Below, in pieces: positions 50,814 through 58,024 of a stretch of DNA of 64,000 nucleotides. The number at the start of each line of letters is the position of its first letter. Within the stretch, counting starts at the first letter, position 1. The stretch lies in contig JAQGEF010000015.1 of NCBI GenBank assembly GCA_027854065.1, positions 34,974 to 98,973 of the forward strand, given 5' to 3'. Under the pieces are notes generated by a model. It had not been told where the DNA came from. It ran no database searches and was given only the letters and a program-made list of their open reading frames with translations. The position numbers and the translations under genes were made by a program. This stretch comes from Polluticaenibacter yanchengensis (lineage in GTDB: Bacteria; Bacteroidota; Bacteroidia; Chitinophagales; Chitinophagaceae).

Positions 50814-53800
50814 CTAACGGTCCATTAAATGTACCTCTACCCGGCGGTCCTGTGCATTGGCTTTGGTGCCGTTGCTTTCTACAGGGCCCAGCGCTTCAAT
50901 ATTGATTCTGCCGGCAGCAATCGCTTTATTTATGAAATAGGTTTTTACTGCTTCCGCGCGTTTTTTGGATAATGCTTCGTTAATGGCAACACTGCCGGTC
51001 CTGTCCGTAAAACCTTTAATATTCGCAACCCAGGTATTGTTTGCTTTTAACAGCCGGGCAAATTCATTCAAACGGGTCTGGTAAATTTTTCCAATATTGC
51101 TTTTGCCAACATCAAATAATACGAGTGCGGGTGGCACTTTTGAAATGTCAAGTGTTTGCGGGACTTTCTTTTCTATAAAAACGGTATCTGTTTTAGGTGC
51201 CTGAACGGTTACCTTACCTGTTTGTGATGCGCTTAAAGGACTGTTTAAGTACACCGTATCTTTTATGTAAACGGTATCTCTTTGATATCTTGTGTCCGGA
51301 ACAACCGCAAATACATCGCGATTATTATTGGAAGGTACGGGCACAGGAATGGTGATGGGTGTATTGTTATAATTGTTACGGGCAAATGCGTCGCTGTAAG
51401 GTTGGCTGTTGTAATTGCGTGCTAAAGCCTGATTGGAGGCTTTTACATCGTTCATGCGGGTCTGCAGAGTCCTTATTTCTGATGTCAGACTGTTTACTTT
51501 GGAATTATAATCATTTAAAAGTCTTGTATAATCACTGTTCTGGCGATTGATGGCATTGGTCATCTCTGCCTGGCTCGGTGCTGTGGTATAGGTTTGAACC
51601 GGTTGGTTATAGGTATAAGATCTTGTAAGTAACGCTTCATTCTGAGTCCTGAGTTTAGCGAGGTCTGTTTCGTATTTTAATGAATCAGCTAGGTATTTTT
51701 TTCTTTCGGTTTCTATCCTGGTTTTAAACTCCTGCTGGTTTTTCAACCTGACATTATCTAGTTCTTTTGCCAGTGCTGCGGAGTCTTTGGCATAAGTCGT
51801 TCTGGCCTGCAGGTATGCTGCATTTAGTTTTTCCTGGTTCTCAGATTCGAGTTGAGTTAGCTTTTTAGCTAACTCAATTGAATCTTTTGTTTTTGTATTC
51901 TGAATGTCCAGCATTTGTTGCCGGTATTGTTCTTTGGCATTTGCTTCTAAAGTCTGAATTTCTTTATTAAGCGCAATGGAATCCTGTACGAGTTTGTTTA
52001 TGGATTCATCTTTTTTTTTTATTGCTGCCGCATCATTTTTGTTGGCATTTTTTAAGGAATCTGCGTCTATTCTTTCTATAACCGGCTCATATTTTTTCGG
52101 CTCTTCTTTTTTTGTTTTCTTATCCTCTTTTTTAACGTCTGCCGGTTTTTTAGCAGCAGGTTTTAAAGTGTCAACCACTTGTTTAGAACTGTCAACCCTG
52201 ATGATTTTTACAACGGTATCTTTTACATTGCTGTTAAGCATTTCTGCTCTTAATTTTTGCAGGTTATTGATTAAACTGTCCAGTTCTTTTTGCTTGGCAG
52301 AAAGGGTATCTTCTATTCTCAGTTGCAGTTTTTCATTTTGCTTAATGGTAGAATCAATTTTTAATGAATCTATAATAATGCGTTCCCTGTTAATGGTTAC
52401 TATATTGGAATCCAGTTTTAAGCTATTGCCGGGAGTATTTACATTGTTATAGTAGTAATTGTTATTGTTTATGACAATCACGTTACCTGTTTCGTTAGCA
52501 CCGCTATAGATTTTACCGTTTTGATAATCTACCAGTAATTGATTTTTTGGTTGTTTTTTTCTTGCGATATAACTGCTGTCTGAATAAGTACTATCTGCCA
52601 TTAAAGTGGCGGTTTCTGTGTATTTGCCGCTATTAAACAGGTTTTTGAGACTGAACTCTTTACCTGTTTTTTTATTACGGCCGTATGGAATGCCTACTTT
52701 TAAGCCTGCATATAAATTGGCAGCCTGCAACTGATCTTTAATTAAAACGGTACCTAAGTTGCTGCTTCCGAAAAATACAGGACCTACGCGTAATGCGGCA
52801 CCTAACTGGTTCCCTAAATTAAAGTTGTTATCATCTGCGATGGTATATGGCAGGTATATACCGAAAAACCTGGTTTCCCAACGTGGTGTAATGGTGTAAT
52901 ACCCGTAATTGGTAAAATGATATGCATCGCTGCTTTTATCTAACTGTACCGGGCGGTAAGCTACAAAGTTCACATAAATATCTCTTAAAAAACGGATATC
53001 TAACTGGGCGCTGAATGCGGTTGGTAAATTTATTTTATAACGGCTTCTGCTTGGCAGGGCTTCTGTTCTGCTGTTGATGGCCTGGTTTACTTCTACTATA
53101 TTATTGAAGTGTTCATCTCTTACACGCCAATCCATAACATTTCCGCGGAAATTTTGTGATGAGGGCGCTCTGTTGAAGTTCAACACACCGATATCATTCA
53201 GAGAAACGCCTATTTTTATAAAGTATTTATTTTCGTCGCGTCTGTCTATATTATCTATATCCTGGTTTTTATATTTGGATATTTTTTGCCTGTCCGCCGC
53301 ATTGCCTCTGAATTCATATTCCAGGCCTATATCAAAACCAACAGACTTAGCGTCGGGGTCGAATGCACCATCGAGTAAGTTAGAAAAATCTACATCATTA
53401 TTATGTTTGTACTCTACGCCTTTGGCTTCAAAAAAGATGGAACTATCGGCATTGACACCACCGGTAAGAGAATTGGTGTTTAAATAGAATGATGACAGGC
53501 CACCGAGATATTTTGCAGTAATACCGCCTTTTAAAAAGTGTTTTTTATTGTCAAATAACACCTGAGCGTAAGTTAACCCGGCTTCTGCCCAATTAATGCC
53601 CTGTACTTTAATATTGCTGGCGTCTAATCGCAATCCGGCATATTCCGGCTTGAAAAAATTGTTGTAGGCAAGGCTTGCAATATTGCCATTCACGTTATTT
53701 ACCTGCATCATTGTGCGGGATTGCATATTTAATGCGATGGCCGATTTTTTACCGATGGAAGCCATAAAGCTTAACGGTAGCTGAGTGCGGTTGCTGACGT

Positions 53801-54137
53801 TAGCAAAATAAAGGTTGCCATAGCCAGACGGAGATTCTGTGAGGTACTTTTCTTTAAAAGTATTAAAGTTTTTAAACGCATTTTTGTTGAAACGCAGCAA
53901 TGCATCTTTGTCCATTAATACATAGTTGTTAGAGAAGAACACATCTGTTGAAATAAGGTTAATGTCGAATTTGTAACGGCTGTCTGCAATACTGGCAGGT
54001 TGTAAACTTACACCTGTAACGCCTGCATAGTTACCTGTGTTAAAACCCGAGAAGTTCTGGGACCAGCCTTGTGAATTCGCCAATAGCAAAGTTAGAAATG
54101 GTAGTAAACGTTTCTTCGTTAGTAAATGTTTCATCAT
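50814..54137 (-). CDS. OmpA-family protein with N-terminal outer-membrane barrel and long coiled coil
   Basis: An 1107-residue envelope protein. A signal peptide (ending NSQGWSQ) is followed by a barrel of about 470 residues with repeated strand pairs (NFSGFNTGNYAGVTGVSLQPASIAD, KYLGGLSSFYLN, FGIYLPYTIADDNN), in the style of DUF5723 barrels. Residues about 590-930 are a Lys/Asp/Gln-rich helix with heptads (coiled coil). The C-terminal 110 residues form an OmpA peptidoglycan-binding domain (LFDVGKSNIGKIYQTRLNEF, IKGFTDRTGSVAINEALSKKRAEAVKTYF, QDRRVEVHLMD). It probably links outer membrane and cell wall. Two adjacent ATGs (54137, 54134) could start it. It stands alone between palindromic elements. 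Confidence 0.88.
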   Translation of the reverse strand: MMKHLLTKKRLLPFLTLLLANSQGWSQNFSGFNTGNYAGVTGVSLQPASIADSRYKFDINLISTDVFFSNNYVLMDKDALLRFNKNAFKNFNTFKEKYLTESPSGYGNLYFANVSNRTQLPLSFMASIGKKSAIALNMQSRTMMQVNNVNGNIASLAYNNFFKPEYAGLRLDASNIKVQGINWAEAGLTYAQVLFDNKKHFLKGGITAKYLGGLSSFYLNTNSLTGGVNADSSIFFEAKGVEYKHNNDVDFSNLLDGAFDPDAKSVGFDIGLEYEFRGNAADRQKISKYKNQDIDNIDRRDENKYFIKIGVSLNDIGVLNFNRAPSSQNFRGNVMDWRVRDEHFNNIVEVNQAINSRTEALPSRSRYKINLPTAFSAQLDIRFLRDIYVNFVAYRPVQLDKSSDAYHFTNYGYYTITPRWETRFFGIYLPYTIADDNNFNLGNQLGAALRVGPVFFGSSNLGTVLIKDQLQAANLYAGLKVGIPYGRNKKTGKEFSLKNLFNSGKYTETATLMADSTYSDSSYIARKKQPKNQLLVDYQNGKIYSGANETGNVIVINNNNYYYNNVNTPGNSLKLDSNIVTINRERIIIDSLKIDSTIKQNEKLQLRIEDTLSAKQKELDSLINNLQKLRAEMLNSNVKDTVVKIIRVDSSKQVVDTLKPAAKKPADVKKEDKKTKKEEPKKYEPVIERIDADSLKNANKNDAAAIKKKDESINKLVQDSIALNKEIQTLEANAKEQYRQQMLDIQNTKTKDSIELAKKLTQLESENQEKLNAAYLQARTTYAKDSAALAKELDNVRLKNQQEFKTRIETERKKYLADSLKYETDLAKLRTQNEALLTRSYTYNQPVQTYTTAPSQAEMTNAINRQNSDYTRLLNDYNSKVNSLTSEIRTLQTRMNDVKASNQALARNYNSQPYSDAFARNNYNNTPITIPVPVPSNNNRDVFAVVPDTRYQRDTVYIKDTVYLNSPLSASQTGKVTVQAPKTDTVFIEKKVPQTLDISKVPPALVLFDVGKSNIGKIYQTRLNEFARLLKANNTWVANIKGFTDRTGSVAINEALSKKRAEAVKTYFINKAIAAGRINIEALGPVESNGTKANAQDRRVEVHLMDR

Positions 54138-54510
54138 TGATTTAGGTTTGCTTAAAAAATACTTTACAAATACTTTGCCAATTTGTTCAAATTCAATAAA
54201 ATATCTTTTGAAAGACTGTTTTTATACGTTTTAGTGTTAATTGAGCAAGGCGTTGAAAGTTATTTAAAAATAAGGGATTCTACGTGAATAACTTTTTTTA
54301 TTATATATTGGTCATAAAAGATGTTTTTTGCGGGGCTTTCGCCTTTTAAAATTCTATCGTGCATTTGTACCGGCTACAGCAGGGTATCGCCATGCGCGTT
54401 GTACTAATTTTATGGGGTTTCGTATATTTTATATCGTATATATGCCTGCGCATGTCCGGCTCGTTCCTCGCCGCCTGCTGTATCCGGCAGCCCTTTTAAC
54501 TTTTTAATAT
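54138..54510. other. Intergenic region with palindromic element 6
   Basis: About 370 bases between the OmpA-family gene and the lipocalin gene, both on the minus strand. Element 6 covers 54332-54494, most of the lipocalin-side half. The OmpA-side half (54138-54330) is A+T-rich DNA with no exact -7 box that I would call. Confidence 0.4.
54332..54494. repeat. Intergenic palindromic element, copy 6
   Basis: Left end GGGGCTTTCGCC, then AATTCTATCGTGCAT, GGCTACAGCAGGGTATCG and CCATGCGCG; right end GCGCATGTCCGGCTCGTTCC, then GCCGCCTGCTGTATCCGGCAGCCC. The left flank matches element 4 (39637) and the right end matches element 1 (4732) most closely. Inner pairing is CATGCGC with GCGCATG. Confidence 0.7.
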
Positions 54511-55059
54511 CTATTTAGCTTTATCGTGTTTTACCCATACCAGTTTTGTGGTATCATAGCCTATGTCTTTTGCTATTTGCAAGTACTGGTTTTTTATATT
54601 TTCCGGAATAGTTGTTTCCCTGGATAAGATCCATAAATAATCTAAACTTTCACCGGCAACCAATGCAAACCGATAATCATCATCTATGGCAACCACGTTG
54701 TAACCGGAATAAAACGGACCAAAAAAAGATACTTTTAGTGCTGCAGTATTTTTTTCTCCACGGAACTTCGCTTTTCCTTCAGCAGATTCCCATTCGTTTT
54801 TTATATAATTATAGCCCTTGTTCAATACTTTTACATTCCCATCTTCTTTTAAACTATATTCTGCGGTAACATTGTCCAGGTTTTTCTCAAACTTGTAATC
54901 GAACCTGGCTATTTCATACCATTTTCCCAAATACTTGTCCAGATTGAATGACTCAATAGGCTTTGCCGTTTCAGGCTTGTAAGTACAGGCGTTAATAAGT
55001 ATTGCAATTACTACACAGGAAATAATTAAGCATAATGTTTTAGTGTTTTTATTTGCCAT
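54511..55059 (-). CDS. Lipocalin lipoprotein (Blc-like)
   Basis: 182 residues with a lipoprotein signal peptide (lipobox LINAC, Cys25). The lipocalin domain begins with the signature YLGKWYEIARFDYKFEK and continues with VTAEYSLKEDGNVKVLNKGY, AKFRGEKNTAALKVSFFGPFYSGYNVVAIDDDYRFALVAG and LWILSRETTIPENIKNQY, the Blc order. Bacterial lipocalins hold lysophospholipids or fatty acids at the outer membrane. It is a single gene, with no obvious operon partner. Confidence 0.92.
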   Translation of the reverse strand: MANKNTKTLCLIISCVVIAILINACTYKPETAKPIESFNLDKYLGKWYEIARFDYKFEKNLDNVTAEYSLKEDGNVKVLNKGYNYIKNEWESAEGKAKFRGEKNTAALKVSFFGPFYSGYNVVAIDDDYRFALVAGESLDYLWILSRETTIPENIKNQYLQIAKDIGYDTTKLVWVKHDKAK

Positions 55060-55242
55060 AGTTAATAAATTGTATTGCTTTTTATTATACTAAAACTATG
55101 CCGATGATTGGATGGGGGCTCTACTATAAAGCGGGAGGGTATTATAATGTGTTAAGTGATGCGAGATTGTTTTTGTGAAGGTGTTATAATTACGTATCAT
55201 GAGTTGGCTATTAAATATTGCCAGGGTAAAGGAATGGTATTG

Positions 55243-55926
55243 CTATGCATATAATGCGATGAGTGCTTTTTTATTTTTAATGCCAACAGATTTTCCTTCT
55301 ATAAAAATCAGGTCTTCTTCAAGCAATTCATTGATTAATCTGTAAATGGTTTCATATACAGTGCCAATGCTTGAAGCCATATCCTGCCGGCTAATGGTGA
55401 AACTGATATAACCTTCTTTATTAGTGCCAAATTTTCTTTCCAGTGTTACCAGTAATTTGGCAAGTCTTCCTTTTACGTTTGTTACAGTCAGGGATTTAAG
55501 GTTCTGTTCCGACAGCATTAATTCGTCTGCAAAGAACATCAGCATTTCGTAGGCGAAAACAGGATTAACCTTCAGGCTGCTTTTAAAAAAATGCATATCA
55601 ATAAAGCAGACGGTGACATTGGTAAGTGCAGTTGCCGATACCGGGTAAATGGCGGATTGGGATGATAATCCCCGGTGACCAAGTATATCTGTTTTAGACG
55701 CAAACCTTAGAATAAGTTCACGCTCTTTGTCCCATTCCCTATGCACTTTTACAATGCCATCTATCATAAAATAAATACCGGTCACGTCATCTCCCTCTTT
55801 AAATACCGGTTGCCCTTTTTTTACATGAATGATTTTAGCTGCGGCATCTATTGCCGGCCACCATTCTTTTTGGCATTTTGCATACAAAAAACAATTACTG
55901 GTATTTAGAGTGATTTTCTTTCCCAT
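55243..55926 (-). CDS. Crp/Fnr-family transcriptional regulator
   Basis: From ATG 55926 this is 227 residues: a cyclic-nucleotide-binding-type beta roll (about 40-150; VFKEGDDVTGIYFMIDGIVKVHR) and a C-terminal winged helix (TISRQDMASSIGTVYETIYRLINELLEEDLIFIE). The beta roll lacks a clear cAMP Arg/Ser pair, and no Fe-S Cys cluster is seen, so its signal is unknown. The ATG is right after a TATATTTG box (55932-55939), so the mRNA may be leaderless. A longer frame to 55962 would begin upstream of that promoter box. Its targets cannot be read from sequence. Confidence 0.85.
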   Translation of the reverse strand: MGKKITLNTSNCFLYAKCQKEWWPAIDAAAKIIHVKKGQPVFKEGDDVTGIYFMIDGIVKVHREWDKERELILRFASKTDILGHRGLSSQSAIYPVSATALTNVTVCFIDMHFFKSSLKVNPVFAYEMLMFFADELMLSEQNLKSLTVTNVKGRLAKLLVTLERKFGTNKEGYISFTISRQDMASSIGTVYETIYRLINELLEEDLIFIEGKSVGIKNKKALIALYA

Positions 55927-55931
55927 TCCGG

Positions 55932-55939
55932 CAAATATA
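55932..55939 (-). promoter_or_regulatory. Promoter -7 box of the Crp/Fnr gene
   Basis: On the minus strand this is TATATTTG, an exact match. Only five bases separate it from the chosen ATG at 55926, which argues against the longer frame to 55962 and suggests a leaderless message. Confidence 0.5.
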
Positions 55940-55962
55940 AGTTGATATTTTAATTCAATCAA

Positions 55963-56285
55963 TCTTTACTATGTTTCCTGCCTTCATCTGGCGACTGCGG
56001 GGGGAGGGTATGATGATGACAGATATAATGAATCATTACATCTTTTTTCTGAATGAGTACTATTGATTGTATTATAGAAAAGTTGCTTTGTTGCGGTAGG
56101 GATAGCAGCAAAGTACCCCGTAAGCCACGCATGATGGGGAGGGTATTAGAATAAACAAGTGATTCATTGCCCTGGTACCTGCGTGGCGCGGAGTACTGCG
56201 TATAGCCCGGTGTAAAGTCTTATAAAATAAATGCGAGGTACGAGCAGGTATTTTATAAGACTTTACAACCGCCATAAAAGAAAAA
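55963..56285. other. Gene-free region with palindromic element 7
   Basis: About 320 bases between the Crp/Fnr gene and dtd. Element 7 takes up 56098-56274. The remaining 135 bases hold a G-rich run (GGGGGGAGGG near 55999) and no gene. Confidence 0.4.
56098..56274. repeat. Intergenic palindromic element, copy 7
   Basis: Left end GGGATAGCAGCAAAGTACCCCG; then CCACGCA and TGCGTGG arms; GCGGAGTACTGCGTATAGCCCG; then a perfect 18-bp hairpin (56212-56229 with 56251-56268; TGTAAAGTCTTATAAAAT) around GCGAGGTACGAGC. The last piece is the reverse complement of the core of element 2 (GCTCGTACCTCGC), tying this element to the 25 kb and 50 kb copies. Confidence 0.75.
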
Positions 56286-56738
56286 TTACTCTTTGATTTT
56301 ACTGTCTATCACAATGGTAATAGGGCCGTCATTGACTAAGTTTACTTTCATGTCCGCTCCAAAAACACCTGTGCCAACTGGTTTGCCCAGGTCCTTTTCA
56401 ACCTGGGCAATAAATGACTCATATAGTGGTATTGCAACCGCAGGTTTGGATGCTTTAATGTAAGAAGGGCGATTGCCTTTTTTTGTAGCGGCATGCAGTG
56501 TAAACTGACTGATGATGAGGATTTCGCCATCAATATCTTTTACAGAGAGATTGGGGATACTGTTTTCATCATCGAAAATGCGAAGGTTGGTAATTTTGGA
56601 GCTTAACCAGTTAATATCTTCCTGAGTATCGGCATCTTCAATGCCTACCAGTACTAAAAGGCCTTTGTTTATTGATGCTTTCAATTGTTGATTGATGGTA
56701 ACGCCTGCCTGCGAAACCCTTTGAATAACTACTTTCAT
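56286..56738 (-). CDS. dtd: D-aminoacyl-tRNA deacylase
   Basis: Dtd removes D-amino acids (and glycine from tRNA-Ala) wrongly attached to tRNA. The 150 residues carry the two family motifs, SQFTLHA at about 76-82 and NDGPIT near the end (canonical NxGPVT). MKVVIQRVSQAGV is the usual start. It is followed on the same strand by nothing obvious and preceded by rlmH, 7 bases away, so the two form an operon of translation-quality genes. Confidence 0.94.
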   Translation of the reverse strand: MKVVIQRVSQAGVTINQQLKASINKGLLVLVGIEDADTQEDINWLSSKITNLRIFDDENSIPNLSVKDIDGEILIISQFTLHAATKKGNRPSYIKASKPAVAIPLYESFIAQVEKDLGKPVGTGVFGADMKVNLVNDGPITIVIDSKIKE

Positions 56739-56745
56739 GATCGGA

Positions 56746-57219
56746 TTAAATATGATGGTATTTTTCGTTATTGTTGATGGAACATGCGCGATAAACCTGC
56801 TCTGATAACATTAAGCGCACCAGTTGATGAGGGAAAACCAACTGGCTCAGTTGCCAGGTGAAATTGGCTCTCTGACGCACTTCGTCATTTACGCCAAATG
56901 CACCACCTATAACAAAATGCAGCGATTTTACACTATTGCCGGCTTGTTTTTCTATTAGTTGTCCCAGTTGAGGCGAACTGAGCATTTTTCCCCGTTCATC
57001 CAGCAGTACCACGAAATCTGTGTTAGTGAACTGTGAAATTAAATGCTTGCTTTCCTGGTTTTTTTGTTCTTCAACGGACAGGCTGGCCGCATTTTTTGGT
57101 GGCGGAACAATTTGCCATTTACAGCTATAATACCTGTTTATTCTTTTGGTAAACTCTTCAATGCCTTCTTTTACATAGCTTTCATGCTTACTGCCTACTG
57201 ACCAAAAAAATAAATTCAT
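56746..57219 (-). CDS. rlmH: 23S rRNA pseudouridine-1915 N3-methyltransferase RlmH
   Basis: RlmH is a small SPOUT methyltransferase that methylates pseudouridine 1915 in 23S rRNA. The 157 residues end in the knot: FVVLLDERGKMLSSPQLGQLI, FVIGGAFGVNDEVRQRA and LVRLMLSEQVYRACSINNNEKYHH. YRA-I-NN-YHH is the family tail. It is 7 bases upstream of dtd on the same strand. An exact -7 box is not present; CAACTTTG near 57260 is one mismatch away. Confidence 0.95.
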   Translation of the reverse strand: MNLFFWSVGSKHESYVKEGIEEFTKRINRYYSCKWQIVPPPKNAASLSVEEQKNQESKHLISQFTNTDFVVLLDERGKMLSSPQLGQLIEKQAGNSVKSLHFVIGGAFGVNDEVRQRANFTWQLSQLVFPHQLVRLMLSEQVYRACSINNNEKYHHI

Positions 57220-57364
57220 TTTTGTTTATTTACTGTTTAGTTAATTATATTAGCGGCTCAAAGTTGAAACTAAAACAACAGTCTGTCAAGTTTTTTTAAC
57301 ATAAAAAGTGATTTGATAGTTTTTAACTTCGTTGGAATTATTTTAAACAGATACTAAAAGATAG

Positions 57365-57982
57365 ATGAAACATTTAAGTACAATATTAAGTCTGATAGCA
57401 ATAGCCGGTGTAACGGTATTGTTTTTTAAGAACAATAATTCGTCAAAAAAGGCTGGTGTGAAAAAAGTAAGCAGCGATTCTGCAAGTATCCGGGATATTG
57501 AAACGGAGGGAAAAGTTGCTTATTTTGAAATGGATAGTCTGGAGAACAATTATTCGTTTATGAAAGACGCCCGTGAAAAACTGAAACAGAAAGAAGCGGC
57601 TTTAACTAAAGAACTGGAAAGCACTAAAAACGGTTATATGAACCGTTTAAAACAACTACAGGAAAAGGCCCAGTCTGGCGCTATGAGCCAGCAGGAGCAG
57701 GAGTCTGCCCAGAATGAATACATGCAGATGCAGCAGAAAATGCAACAGCAGGAAGGGAAAGTGGCACAGCAATTACAGGAATTACAACTACAAATGCTGA
57801 AAGAGATCCATAATAATATAAAAGAGTTTCTGAATGAGTATAATGAGGATAAAAAGTATGCTTATATATTATCTCATTCCGATGGGGATTTTGTTTACTA
57901 TAAAGATTCTACATTAAATATCACCAACGATTTGTTAGAAGGTTTAAACAAAAAATACGCTGCTTCAAAAACTGATAAATAG
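57365..57982 (+). CDS. OmpH/Skp-like periplasmic chaperone-type protein
   Basis: 205 residues. An N-terminal membrane anchor or signal (LSTILSLIAIAGVTVLFF) is followed by GKVAYFEMDSLENNYSFMKDAREKLKQKE and a long Gln/Glu/Lys-rich coiled coil (about 65-165), then the small conserved C-terminal strands YAYILSHSDGDFVYYKDSTLNITNDLLEGLNKKY. That is the OmpH layout, in which two long helices form a jellyfish-like trimer holding unfolded outer-membrane proteins. It is not next to bamA here. It is 42 bases upstream of the nuclease gene, which has no related function. Confidence 0.82.
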   Translation: MKHLSTILSLIAIAGVTVLFFKNNNSSKKAGVKKVSSDSASIRDIETEGKVAYFEMDSLENNYSFMKDAREKLKQKEAALTKELESTKNGYMNRLKQLQEKAQSGAMSQQEQESAQNEYMQMQQKMQQQEGKVAQQLQELQLQMLKEIHNNIKEFLNEYNEDKKYAYILSHSDGDFVYYKDSTLNITNDLLEGLNKKYAASKTDK

Positions 57983-58024
57983 TAAGATTTTTGGAAAGAA
58001 TACCGTTATTATTATCTTTATGGA

